This document shows positions 1-5,074 of a DNA stretch of 6,043 bases, one piece after another. The position numbers were made by a program, and so were the translations under genes. Numbering within the stretch: position 1 is the stretch's first letter; every line of letters begins with the position of its first letter. The stretch is from Pseudomonadota bacterium (GTDB lineage Bacteria; Pseudomonadota; Gammaproteobacteria; Xanthomonadales; Xanthomonadaceae), in assembly GCA_019348095.1 (NCBI GenBank), contig JAHWKC010000147.1:1-6043 (forward strand). The letters are read 5' to 3'. The notes beneath the pieces are model-generated. The model did no database searches, was not told where the DNA came from, and worked only from the letters and a program-made list of their open reading frames with translations.

Positions 1-16
1 CATCGCGAAGACGGTA
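1..16 (-). promoter_or_regulatory. Possible leaderless promoter and start codon of a gene leaving the window to the left
   Basis: On the minus strand an ATG occupies positions 3-1. Seven bases upstream of it (positions 10-4) lies TACCGT (16-11), which fits the actinobacterial -10 pattern TANNNT. This spacing puts the transcription start at or next to the A of the ATG, as in leaderless genes. No convincing -35 is visible; TTCCCA at 39-34 has about the right distance. Only the start codon is inside the window, so the product is unknown. From memory, a 5-formyltetrahydrofolate cyclo-ligase gene often lies divergent to a UTP-glucose-1-phosphate uridylyltransferase gene in Actinobacteria; that identity is only a guess. 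Confidence 0.35.
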
Positions 17-76
17 GGGATCGGCGCCGGGGGTGGGAATCGGTCATTCGTCCAGGTCCTCCCGGGGGCCCGCGGG

Positions 77-92
77 TAGGGTGCCCGCGATG
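77..92 (+). promoter_or_regulatory. Actinobacterial-type -10 with leaderless ATG for the chimeric ORF
   Basis: TAGGGT at 77-82 matches TANNNT and is followed by seven bases and then ATG at 90. This is the same geometry as the minus-strand site at 1-16. No Shine-Dalgarno sequence precedes the ATG, which supports a leaderless start and the choice of 90 over the upstream GTG at 33. No clear -35 is seen. The style differs from the central genes such as bfr, which has GGAG seven bases before its start. Confidence 0.45.
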
Positions 93-647
93 ACCCCCGA
101 CGGACTCACCGCGAGCGTCGAGAAGATGCGCGCCGAGGGCGTGCCCGACGTCGCCATCGACACCTTCCGCCACTACTACGAGCAGGTCGTCGCCGGGGAG
201 ACCGGGCTGCTGCCCGAGCACGTTGAGGTGCTCGGCGCGACGCCGGGATGGCTGCGCTATCGCCTGCCGCAACGCGCGATCCGCCGCAACGACCGACTGG
301 TCTGCATCGGCCAGAAGCAGGTCTGGTTCCTGCTGCGGCTGGCCGGGGAGGAGTCCGACCTGCGGCTGGATTTGAGCGACAAGCCGGAGTTCGACCATTG
401 GCGCTGGGTCGATTTCTGGTATCCGCTCGAGCACGTGGTGATGTTCAAGCGTGGCGTCTACGCCAGCGCGCTGCGCCATCTGGCGCCCTTCGCCCGACAC
501 GTGGCCGGCACTCAGGCCGTGCCCGTGCCTGCGCCGGACCCGCGGGCCGGCTGGAACAACCGGCACCGCTCCCGTCCCCGGCCGGGCGCGCCGGCGCGCG
601 GGGGCAGCCGCGCCGGCGGCAAATCGGGCGATCCGGTCCCCGGGTGA
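90..647 (+). CDS. rppH: Chimeric ORF: UDPGP-type uridylyltransferase N-terminus joined to RppH C-terminal part
   Basis: 185 codons from ATG 90; an upstream in-frame GTG at 33 only adds low-complexity sequence. Residues 1 to about 43 ([13 protein letters not shown]..., [12 protein letters not shown]) resemble the helical N-terminus of actinobacterial UDPGP-type UTP-glucose-1-phosphate uridylyltransferases, recalled from memory. Residues 37-143 match RppH after its catalytic motif: [54 protein letters not shown] and [10 protein letters not shown], close to E. coli RppH (GQKQKWFLL, PEFDGWRW, SYWYPVRQVVSFKRDVY). Residues 144-185 are a basic, Pro/Gly/Arg-rich tail, variable in this family. RppH removes pyrophosphate from 5'-triphosphate mRNA to trigger decay. 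Here the first ~56 RppH residues are missing, including nearly all of the Nudix box (GX5EX7REUXEEXGU), so neither parent activity is expected. The two parts meet at GETGLLPE. RppH origin of the 3' part is near certain; the parent of the 5' part is moderately sure. Confidence 0.8.
   Translation: MTPDGLTASVEKMRAEGVPDVAIDTFRHYYEQVVAGETGLLPEHVEVLGATPGWLRYRLPQRAIRRNDRLVCIGQKQVWFLLRLAGEESDLRLDLSDKPEFDHWRWVDFWYPLEHVVMFKRGVYASALRHLAPFARHVAGTQAVPVPAPDPRAGWNNRHRSRPRPGAPARGGSRAGGKSGDPVPG
195..220 (+). other. Chimera junction between two unrelated gene parts
   Basis: The codons for GETGLLPE (195-218) are the switch point. Actinobacterial UDPGP-type uridylyltransferases carry a G-[ED]-[TS]-G-[ML]-[IV L]-P-E motif near residue 40, and xanthomonad RppH carries EETGLLPEH at the end of its Nudix box, so the same ~20 bases could serve both parents. 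The exact crossover cannot be placed without the parental sequences. Confidence 0.6.
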
Positions 648-679
648 GCGACTTGCCTCCAAGTGGCCCGTCGGCGCCA

Positions 680-712
680 CGGATTGACAATCATTCTCAT
701 TCGTAGTCGAAT
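680..712 (+). promoter_or_regulatory. bfd promoter with overlapping Fur box
   Basis: TTGACA at 684-689, a 17-base spacer, and TCGAAT at 707-712 (four of six matches to TATAAT) form a sigma-70-type promoter with a transcription start near 719. A Fur-box-like sequence overlaps the -35 and spacer: aligned on AATCATT (689-695), positions 680-698 match the 19-base Fur consensus GATAATGATAATCATTATC at 13 of 19 places, and a further CATT follows at 698-701. Fur-Fe2+ binding here would block RNA polymerase, so bfd should be expressed under iron starvation, as known for bfd in other Proteobacteria. The AT-rich patch stands out from its GC-rich surroundings. Confidence 0.75.
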
Positions 713-761
713 GACCCCGCAGCCCGCCGGCTGCCTGTCTTCCGCCTACGGCCGTCACCGC

Positions 762-965
762 ATGTACGTCTGCATCTGCAACGGAGTCACCGAACGCGAT
801 ATCCGCCAGGCCGCCGAGGCCGGCTGCCGGAGCGTGCCGGAGCTGACCATGCGCACCGGCGCCGGTGCCAATTGCGGCAGCTGCCTGGACACCGCCGCAG
901 CGTTGCTTGAAGACACGCGTGGCGTGCGCGAACTGCCCGTGCCCATGCTGCAGCACGCGGCCTGA
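762..965 (+). CDS. bfd: Bacterioferritin-associated ferredoxin
   Basis: 67 residues starting MYVCICNGVTERDIRQA. Bfd is a small cytoplasmic [2Fe-2S] protein that docks on bacterioferritin and passes electrons to its haem, so stored ferric iron is reduced and released. The four cluster ligands are Cys4, Cys6, Cys38 and Cys41 (CIC and CGSC), at the same numbering as E. coli Bfd, and the total length is close to the E. coli protein (about 64 residues). This fixes the start at 762; the in-frame ATGs at 663 and 711 would add sequence foreign to the family, and 711 overlaps the -10. No good Shine-Dalgarno precedes the start. It lies downstream of a Fur-box promoter and upstream of bfr on the same strand, the classical pairing. 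Related BFD-like domains occur in NirB and NifU, but this is a stand-alone protein. Confidence 0.95.
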   Translation: MYVCICNGVTERDIRQAAEAGCRSVPELTMRTGAGANCGSCLDTAAALLEDTRGVRELPVPMLQHAA

Positions 966-967
966 AC

Positions 968-989
968 CTGCCGGGCCTGCATCCGGCAG
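968..989 (+). terminator. Weak hairpin after bfd
   Basis: CTGCCGG (968-974) can pair with CCGGCAG (983-989) around an eight-base loop, starting three bases after the bfd stop. No U-run follows, so it may be only a weak or partial terminator. It would fit bfd and bfr being at least partly separate transcripts. Confidence 0.3.
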
Positions 990-1032
990 ACTGACCGGCC
1001 GCGGTGAGCGCACCCGCCGCCGCCCAAACGCA

Positions 1033-1061
1033 TTGATTCTCGCCTGCGATCGCACTCGATT
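1033..1061 (+). promoter_or_regulatory. Candidate bfr promoter
   Basis: TTGATT (1033-1038) and TCGATT (1056-1061) are separated by 17 bases in the gap between bfd and bfr, which is otherwise GC-rich. A second possible -10, TAGAGT at 1092-1097, has no good -35. No Fur-box-like sequence is obvious here, unlike upstream of bfd. Both boxes are imperfect, so this is a weak call. Confidence 0.3.
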
Positions 1062-1126
1062 CGCGTTCCGCCATGGCGCGGGCGAAGGCGCTAGAGTGCC
1101 GCCATTGCACGCACTGGAGCACGGCA

Positions 1127-1597
1127 ATGAAAGGCGAAGCCAAGGTCATCGAATTCCTCAACAAGGCGCTCTACAACGAGCTGACTGCGATCAACCAGTA
1201 CTTCCTGCATGCCAAGATGCTGAAGAACTGGGGGCTGAAGGAATTGGCCGAGCACGAGTACCACGAGTCGATCGACGAGATGAAGCACGCCGACAAGTTG
1301 TCCGAGCGCATCCTGTTCCTCGATGGCCTGCCGAACTTCCAGGCACTGGGCAAGCTGCGCATCGGCGAGAACCCCCGCGAGGTGCTGGCCTGCGATCTCG
1401 CGCTCGAACTGGAAGCGCTGCCGTTGCTGCGCGACGCGATTGCCCACTGCGAGAGCGTCAATGATTTCGTCAGCCGGCAGCTGTTCGCCGACATCCTCGA
1501 ATCGGAGGAAGAGCACGTCGACTGGATCGAAACCCAGCTCGCGCTGGTCGAGCGCCTCGGCGAGCAGAACTACCTGCTGAGCAAGATCGAGAGCTGA
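1127..1597 (+). CDS. bfr: Bacterioferritin
   Basis: 156 residues, against 158 in E. coli Bfr. Bacterioferritin is a cytoplasmic 24-subunit shell that oxidises Fe2+ at a di-iron ferroxidase centre and stores the ferric mineral; haem bound between subunit pairs takes electrons from Bfd for iron release. All ferroxidase ligands are present at the E. coli numbering: Glu18, Glu51, His54, Glu94, Glu127 and His130. The haem ligand Met52 is also present (EMKH at 51-54), so this is a haem-binding Bfr and not a haem-free ferritin or Dps. The start at 1127 is supported by GGAG (1116-1119) seven bases upstream and by family length; the in-frame ATG at 1073 would add 18 non-homologous residues. It follows bfd by 161 bases and ends before a strong terminator. 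Confidence 0.97.
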   Translation: MKGEAKVIEFLNKALYNELTAINQYFLHAKMLKNWGLKELAEHEYHESIDEMKHADKLSERILFLDGLPNFQALGKLRIGENPREVLACDLALELEALPLLRDAIAHCESVNDFVSRQLFADILESEEEHVDWIETQLALVERLGEQNYLLSKIES

Positions 1598-1621
1598 GAA
1601 CGGCCACCGCGGGAGAGGCGA

Positions 1622-1646
1622 GCGCCACCGTCAGCGGTGGCGTTTC
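1622..1646 (+). terminator. Rho-independent terminator of bfr
   Basis: CGCCACCG (1623-1630) pairs perfectly with CGGTGGCG (1635-1642) around a TCAG loop, followed by TTT. It begins 25 bases after the bfr stop. The next gene is convergent, so the hairpin could also limit read-through from the other side. Confidence 0.75.
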
Positions 1647-1750
1647 CATGTGCGCGTCTTGCGACCCGGGGCACGACGAGCGTTGTCCGCAATCGAGGCG
1701 ACAGGTGCAAGACTGAAGAGCAGATTTCGAGCACGGCTTCGTAAGCTCTG

Positions 1751-1789
1751 CCCGAGTCCCGAGTCCCGAGTCCCGAGTCCCGAGTCCCG
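1751..1789. repeat. Heptamer tandem repeat, CCCGAGT x 5 plus a partial copy
   Basis: Five perfect copies of CCCGAGT occupy 1751-1785, followed by CCCG (1786-1789). The tract lies between the convergent bfr and DUF4126 genes, outside any credible coding sequence; spurious ORFs across it read as Asp-Ser-Gly-Leu-Gly-Thr-Arg repeats. Similar GGGACTC/CCCGAGT heptamer tracts are remembered as common between genes in Xanthomonadaceae. Copy number probably varies between strains through slippage. Confidence 0.9.
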
Positions 1790-1802
1790 GATCCGAAGAC
1801 GA

Positions 1803-2396
1803 TCACCATTCAACCGGCCGCGACGCCCGCCGGAACAACCTGCGCCAGACCCACCAGATCACCAGCGCCAGGGTCAGGGTGATCGCCAGCACCATCGACA
1901 GCGCCAGCCACGGGTAGGCGAATACCAGCGCCAGCCCGCTGACCACCGCGACATCTTCGGTGACCGAGGCGGTCCAGTTGCTCAGCGGCTCCGGCGAGGT
2001 GTTGATCAGCGCCCGCGAGCCCGCCTTGACCGCATGGCTGAGCAGCGCGGCGCCGCCGCCGACCGCCAGCGCGCCGGCGCCGAGCTCGCCCAGACCCTCG
2101 GCCTCGGGCGACAGCGTTGCCGCGGCCAGGAACGCGCCGGCCGGAATCCGCAGCAGCGTGTGCAGCAGGTCCCAGCCCGAATCGACGCCGGGGATCTTGT
2201 CGGCGAAGAACTCGGCCACCGCCAGCGCGCCGGAAATGCCGAGCACCCATGGCGACTGGGTCACCTGCAGCGCCTGCGGCAGCTCGAGCCAACCCAGCGC
2301 ACCGGCCAGGCCGACCCCGAACACGGTCAGGTACACCCGGATGCCCGCCAGCCATGCGAGCACTACGCCAATTGCGAACAGGTGCGCATCTGTCAT
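1803..2396 (-). CDS. DUF4126 family integral membrane protein
   Basis: 197 residues of unknown biochemical function. The protein is highly hydrophobic with about five to seven possible membrane segments (roughly 5-34, 50-66, 84-94, 105-122, 147-162 and 164-185). The most telling stretch is residues 66-88, with DKIPGVDSGWDLLHT followed by RIPAGA; a D-K-x-P-x-x-D-x-x-W-D core is what I remember as typical of DUF4126 proteins. The C-terminus after the last segment is basic (WRRLFRR), which suggests a cytoplasmic end by the positive-inside rule. The start at 2396 has GGGG seven bases upstream on the coding strand. It is convergent with bfr and divergent from the membrane coiled-coil gene at 2467, with 70 bases between the starts. 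Family assignment is from memory. Confidence 0.8.
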   Translation of the reverse strand: MTDAHLFAIGVVLAWLAGIRVYLTVFGVGLAGALGWLELPQALQVTQSPWVLGISGALAVAEFFADKIPGVDSGWDLLHTLLRIPAGAFLAAATLSPEAEGLGELGAGALAVGGGAALLSHAVKAGSRALINTSPEPLSNWTASVTEDVAVVSGLALVFAYPWLALSMVLAITLTLALVIWWVWRRLFRRASRPVEW

Positions 2397-2409
2397 CGGG
2401 CGGCCCCGC

Positions 2410-2430
2410 TAGACTGGTGCCGGGAGTATA
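2410..2430. promoter_or_regulatory. Possible divergent -10 elements between DUF4126 and the coiled-coil gene
   Basis: The 70-base divergent gap holds TAGACT on the plus strand (2410-2415), which would start a transcript near 2422 for the gene at 2467. It also holds TATACT on the minus strand (2430-2425), which would start near 2418 for the gene starting at 2396. Neither has a good -35, so only the -10 boxes are proposed. If both are used, the two transcripts would overlap by a few bases and compete. Confidence 0.35.
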
Positions 2431-2466
2431 TGGGGAGCCGGGGGCGCATGCCGCCGGCAGACAGTC

Positions 2467-3252
2467 ATGAGCAATCCGCCACGCAAGGCACCGCCGAGCT
2501 TCGTCATCGTCCAGCGCCAGCCGCGCCGGCGGTGGCTGTTGTGGCTTGCAGTGGCCGTCGCCTGGACGATATCGCTGGCAGCGGTCTGGGCCAGTTGCGA
2601 ACACTTCGCGCCCGAGCGGCCCTCCGGCGAGAGCGCCGCACTCCACCGCCTCCACCAGCAGCTCGGCCACTACCAGGAGCGCCATGAGGCGCTCGAGCAG
2701 CGCGTGGCGACCCTGAAGCGCTCCGACCAGATTACCCGGGTCGCCAACAAGGAGATCCAGAGCGCACTGGCCGAACGCGAGGACGAGATTGCCGACCTGC
2801 GCGCCGATGTCGCTTTCTACGAGCGGCTGGTCGGCGCCACCGCGCCGAAGAAGGGGCTGAACGTGCATTCCAGCCGGTTCGAGCGCGAGGTCGGCGGCAC
2901 CTGGCGCTACCAGATCGTGCTGACCCAGACCCTCAACCGCAACGCGATCAGCCTGGGCGAGCTGCGCTTTTCGGTCGAAGGCGTGTACGACGGCAAGCTG
3001 GCCAGCATCGGTTGGGACGAGTTGCACCAGAAGCGCGCGGCGCCCGGCCAGGACTACTCCTTCCGTTATTTCCAGCAGATCGAAGGCAGCGTCATGCTGC
3101 CGCCGGGGTTCACCCCGCAGCGCGTGCTTGTGTCGCTGCGCGGCGACGGTGCGGCGGTCGACCAGACCCTGGCCTGGACCACCAGCGACAACGGCGCCAC
3201 GGCAAGCAGCGGCGACAGCACCAGCGCCGCCATCACCAACAAGGACAGCTGA
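2467..3252 (+). CDS. Single-pass membrane coiled-coil protein, DUF6776-like, paralogue A
   Basis: 261 residues, function unknown. Residues 1-22 are basic and cytoplasmic in character (RQPRRRW). Residues 23-42 form one membrane segment (LLWLAVAVAWTISLAAVW), most likely an uncleaved anchor. Residues 56-121 are charged and heptad-like, a coiled coil ending in LRADVAFYERLVG. Residues 130-236 alternate like a beta-rich domain (WRYQIVLTQTLNRNAISLGEL, YSFRYFQQIEGSVMLPPGFTP). Residues 237-261 are a Ser/Thr/Ala-rich tail. The topology suggests coiled coil and C-terminal domain in the periplasm. The gene ends four bases before the bactofilin ATG, so the two are probably cotranscribed. A paralogue lies on the other side of the bactofilin at 3748. 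The start has no strong Shine-Dalgarno, but the other nearby ATGs (2430, 2448) are out of frame. The DUF6776 name is from memory. Confidence 0.85.
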   Translation: MSNPPRKAPPSFVIVQRQPRRRWLLWLAVAVAWTISLAAVWASCEHFAPERPSGESAALHRLHQQLGHYQERHEALEQRVATLKRSDQITRVANKEIQSALAEREDEIADLRADVAFYERLVGATAPKKGLNVHSSRFEREVGGTWRYQIVLTQTLNRNAISLGELRFSVEGVYDGKLASIGWDELHQKRAAPGQDYSFRYFQQIEGSVMLPPGFTPQRVLVSLRGDGAAVDQTLAWTTSDNGATASSGDSTSAAITNKDS

Positions 3253-3256
3253 GACC

Positions 3257-3673
3257 ATGTTCAAGAACAAACCGATCCCGCACGACGGCCCGGTCGATAC
3301 CCTGATTGGCCCCAACACCGTGATCCATGGCGACTTGCATTTCAGCGGCGGGCTGTACATCGAAGGCCGCATCATCGGCAAGGTGATCGCCGAGGACGGG
3401 CAGCAGGCGACCTTGACCCTGGCCGAACCGGGCAGCATCGAGGGCGAGATCCACGCGCCGGTGGTGGTGATCAACGGCCAGCTCAACGGCGACGTGCACG
3501 CCGGTGAACGGGTCGAACTGGCGTCGAAGGCGCGCGTGCACGGCAACGTGCACTACAAGGTCGTGGAGATGAGCGCCGGATCGGTGCTGACCGGCCGGCT
3601 GCTCCATGTCGACAGCGTCAGCGCCGCGCTGCCGGAGCGCGAAACCTCCATCCGGTCGATCGGCGTCGGCTGA
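3257..3673 (+). CDS. Bactofilin (polymer-forming cytoskeletal protein)
   Basis: 138 residues. Bactofilins polymerise without nucleotide into filaments through a right-handed beta-helix and act as membrane-associated scaffolds for cell-shape and envelope enzymes. The core (about residues 13-118) shows the family's short beta-repeats with glycines at turns: IGPNTVIHGDLHFSGGLYIEG, then IHAPVVVINGQLNGDV and RVHGNVHY. The short N-terminal tail MFKNKPIPHD is of the hydrophobic-plus-basic kind reported as a membrane anchor in several bactofilins; the C-terminal tail (119-138) looks disordered. AAGGA (3241-3245), inside the end of the upstream gene, could be the ribosome site, though its spacing of 11 bases is long. 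The upstream in-frame ATG at 3128 is rejected because the extension would lie inside the neighbouring gene. A perfect palindrome follows the stop. No M23 peptidase gene, a frequent bactofilin partner, is present. Confidence 0.95.
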   Translation: MFKNKPIPHDGPVDTLIGPNTVIHGDLHFSGGLYIEGRIIGKVIAEDGQQATLTLAEPGSIEGEIHAPVVVINGQLNGDVHAGERVELASKARVHGNVHYKVVEMSAGSVLTGRLLHVDSVSAALPERETSIRSIGVG

Positions 3674-3703
3674 GCGTCGCGCCTGCAGGCGCGACGCATA
3701 TTG
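3674..3703 (+). terminator. Perfect 24-base palindrome after the bactofilin gene, likely terminator
   Basis: Positions 3674-3697 are a perfect palindrome with half-site GCGTCGCGCCTG and a central PstI-type CTGCAG. As RNA it folds into a stem of about ten base pairs with a four-base loop, starting at the base after the bactofilin stop codon and followed by ATATTG, a weak U-rich tail. The likely role is termination or 3'-end protection of the coiled-coil/bactofilin transcript. The sequence could also be a REP-like dispersed palindrome. Confidence 0.6.
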
Positions 3704-3712
3704 CCCATTGGC

Positions 3713-3750
3713 TTGACGCTGCGGCGGCCGGACCCTATACCGGGCGCATG
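3713..3750 (+). promoter_or_regulatory. Sigma-70-type promoter giving a leaderless mRNA for paralogue B
   Basis: TTGACG (3713-3718) and TATACC (3736-3741) are separated by exactly 17 bases. Six bases then lead to ATG at 3748, so transcription would begin at or within a base of the start codon. No Shine-Dalgarno sequence is present before the ATG, which fits leaderless translation. The promoter lies between the palindrome after the bactofilin gene and paralogue B, so paralogue B can be expressed independently. Confidence 0.65.
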
Positions 3751-4497
3751 AACGACGACTCGCGTCCATCGCCGCTGGATCGGAACTCGGCCACTGCGAC
3801 GCCGCTGGCGCGGAAAGGCTTGGCGACACGGTGGCTGGTCGCGATAGTGGCGGTGGCGCTGTTGTTTGGGGCCTGGGGTGCCTGGCGGGTGCTCGCGCCC
3901 GGCACCGACGATTTCCGCGGCCAGCTCGCCGCGAGCGAGCGCGACCGCCGCGGGCAGTCCGAACGGATCGAGCAGTTGCAGCAGCGGGTCGCGACCCTGG
4001 GCCGCTCCGACCAGATCAGCCGCGACGCCAACCGTGACCTGCAGGGCACCCTGGCCGAGCGTGACGAGGAGATCGCCGCGCTGCGTGCCGACGTCGCCTT
4101 CTATGAGCGTCTGGTCGGCTCCACCGAACAACGCCGCGGCCTGACCGTGCATGCCATCCGCATGCAGCCGCAGAACGGTTCCGCCTGGCATTTCACCTCC
4201 ACCCTCACCCAGAACCTCAACCGCGGCGCGGTCAGCGCCGGCGAGCTGACCCTCTCGATCGAAGGCACCCGCGACGGGCGCCTGCAGACGCTCGATTGGG
4301 ACGCGTTGCGCCAGCAGCAAGACGCGCCGGGCGTGGCGTATTCGTTCAAGTATTTCGAGCAGGTCGAAGGCGACGTGTTCCTGCCCGAAGGCCTGACTCC
4401 CGTGCGGGTGAAGGTACGGCTGACGCCGGATTCGGGCGCCGCGGTCGAGCGGTCCTTCAGCTGGGCGCAGGCCGCCGGCGAGGGCGGCAGCGGCTAG
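3748..4497 (+). CDS. Single-pass membrane coiled-coil protein, DUF6776-like, paralogue B
   Basis: 249 residues, function unknown, clear paralogue of the protein at 2467. Residues 29-48 form the membrane segment (WLVAIVAVALLFGAWGAWRV) after a polar N-terminus. Residues 55-122 are a coiled coil containing RVATLGRSDQISRDAN and LRADVAFYERLVGST, nearly identical to RVATLKRSDQITRVAN and LRADVAFYERLVGAT in paralogue A. Residues 131-240 form the beta-rich domain (TLTQNLNRGAVSAGELTLSIEG, YSFKYFEQVEGDVFLPEGLTP), and the C-terminus is Gly-rich. N-terminal tail, membrane segment and C-terminal tail have diverged, while the coiled coil and the start of the beta domain are conserved. It has its own leaderless promoter and is followed by a hairpin. 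Because it flanks a bactofilin together with its paralogue, a role as membrane partner of the filament is a reasonable guess. Confidence 0.85.
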   Translation: MNDDSRPSPLDRNSATATPLARKGLATRWLVAIVAVALLFGAWGAWRVLAPGTDDFRGQLAASERDRRGQSERIEQLQQRVATLGRSDQISRDANRDLQGTLAERDEEIAALRADVAFYERLVGSTEQRRGLTVHAIRMQPQNGSAWHFTSTLTQNLNRGAVSAGELTLSIEGTRDGRLQTLDWDALRQQQDAPGVAYSFKYFEQVEGDVFLPEGLTPVRVKVRLTPDSGAAVERSFSWAQAAGEGGSG

Positions 4498-4501
4498 CGC
4501 G

Positions 4502-4533
4502 GCAATCGGGCCGGTCGCCGCCTGCCCGATTGC
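4502..4533 (+). terminator. Hairpin after paralogue B
   Basis: GCAATCGGGC (4502-4511) pairs perfectly with GCCCGATTGC (4524-4533), a ten-base-pair stem with a 12-base loop, starting five bases after the stop codon. No T-run follows (GGTTGC), so termination may be inefficient or Rho-assisted. The position supports it as the 3' end of the paralogue B transcript. Confidence 0.5.
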
Positions 4534-4559
4534 GGTTGCATGCAGAGGGTGGCGCGACA

Positions 4560-4630
4560 CCTTCCCCATCCACCCTCCCCTTGAAGGGGGGCTTCAGCGC
4601 TTGTGTCCTTCCCCTTCGGGCGGCGACGTG
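4560..4630. repeat. CT-rich intergenic sequence resembling a dispersed xanthomonad repeat
   Basis: This non-coding stretch carries CCCTCCCCTTGAAGGGG (4573-4589), with a CCCCTT/AAGGGG inverted repeat, and CCTTCCCCTTCGGGCGGCGACG (from about 4606). On the minus strand it would translate as PPLQGEGG- and SPPEGEG-like strings, which are remembered as recurring in spurious ORFs of Xanthomonadaceae genomes. I infer a degenerate dispersed intergenic element; no gene is supported here. A genome-wide copy count was not possible. Confidence 0.4.
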
Positions 4631-4660
4631 AACGGGTCGGGCCCGCAATGCGCCCGACGC

Positions 4661-4698
4661 TTGAATGCACGCCCCGCGCGCCCCATCCTGACCGGATG
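4661..4698 (+). promoter_or_regulatory. Weak candidate promoter for erpA
   Basis: TTGAAT (4661-4666), a 17-base spacer and CATCCT (4684-4689; three of six matches) precede ATG 4696 by six bases. This is the same layout as the stronger leaderless promoter of paralogue B, and there is no clear Shine-Dalgarno before the erpA start. The poor -10 makes this tentative. No IscR-type site was recognised. Confidence 0.3.
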
Positions 4699-5073
4699 GA
4701 AACCACGCCGCTGCCCACCCTCACGCCCGACTACCAGTCGCTGGAACAACCGCTGCAATTCACCTCGGCCGCCGCGGCCAAGGTGGGCGAGCTGATCGCC
4801 GAAGAGGGCAACGCGGCGCTGAAGCTGCGCGTTTATATCCAGGGCGGCGGTTGTTCGGGTTTCCAGTACGGCTTCGAGTTCGACGAGGCCCAGGCCGAGG
4901 ACGATCTCGCGGTGCGTACCGACGGCGTGACCCTGCTGGTCGATCCACTTAGCCTGCAATACCTCATGGGCGCGGTGGTCGACTACACCGAAAGCCTGCA
5001 CGGCGCGCAGTTCGTGATCCGCAACCCCAATGCCAAGACCACCTGCGGCTGCGGGTCCTCGTTCTCGGCCTGA
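4696..5073 (+). CDS. erpA: Iron-sulfur cluster insertion protein ErpA (A-type carrier)
   Basis: 125 residues. A-type carriers receive a [4Fe-4S] or [2Fe-2S] cluster from scaffold systems and deliver it to apo-enzymes, including those of respiration and isoprenoid synthesis. The three ligand cysteines are Cys53 in [11 protein letters not shown] and Cys117 and Cys119 in TTCGCGSSF, in the usual C-x(~63)-C-x-C arrangement. [32 protein letters not shown] and [15 protein letters not shown] are typical of ErpA rather than IscA or SufA. The N-terminal 20 residues before [11 protein letters not shown] are variable. The start at 4696 is chosen by family length; the in-frame ATGs at 4603 and 4648 would add a repeat-derived extension. 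The stop is one base before the next ATG (5075), so translation is likely coupled with the nudC-like gene. It has no direct tie to the bfd/bfr block beyond iron metabolism. Confidence 0.95.
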   Translation: METTPLPTLTPDYQSLEQPLQFTSAAAAKVGELIAEEGNAALKLRVYIQGGGCSGFQYGFEFDEAQAEDDLAVRTDGVTLLVDPLSLQYLMGAVVDYTESLHGAQFVIRNPNAKTTCGCGSSFSA

Positions 5074-5074
5074 C

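Noticed and set aside
33..89. GTG-initiated extension of the chimeric ORF
   Set aside because: It adds 19 Ser/Arg/Gly-rich residues with no family match, has no ribosome site, and overlaps the -10 proposed for the ATG at 90.
663..680. Short inverted repeat GTGGC/GCCAC after the chimeric ORF as a terminator
   Set aside because: Only five base pairs with an eight-base loop and no T-run; it also abuts the Fur-box promoter.
1073..1126. Upstream ATG as the bfr start
   Set aside because: It would add 18 residues absent from bacterioferritins, shift the ligand numbering, and ignore the GGAG placed correctly for the ATG at 1127.
1650..2687. 345-codon plus-strand ORF
   Set aside because: It runs through the heptamer repeat and antisense to the DUF4126 gene, and is rich in Arg, Gln and Pro as shadow frames in GC-rich DNA are.
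1810..3546. 578-codon minus-strand ORF
   Set aside because: It is antisense to paralogue A and the bactofilin, both clear family members with good codon pattern, and overlaps the true DUF4126 frame.
3713..3718. Retron, CRISPR, toxin-antitoxin or phage-defence system in the window
   Set aside because: No reverse transcriptase, spaced repeats, small toxin-antitoxin pair or defence domain was found in any frame; all strong ORFs are accounted for by housekeeping or envelope families.
3553..4569. 338-codon minus-strand ORF
   Set aside because: Antisense to paralogue B; composition is that of a mirror frame and it matches no family I know.
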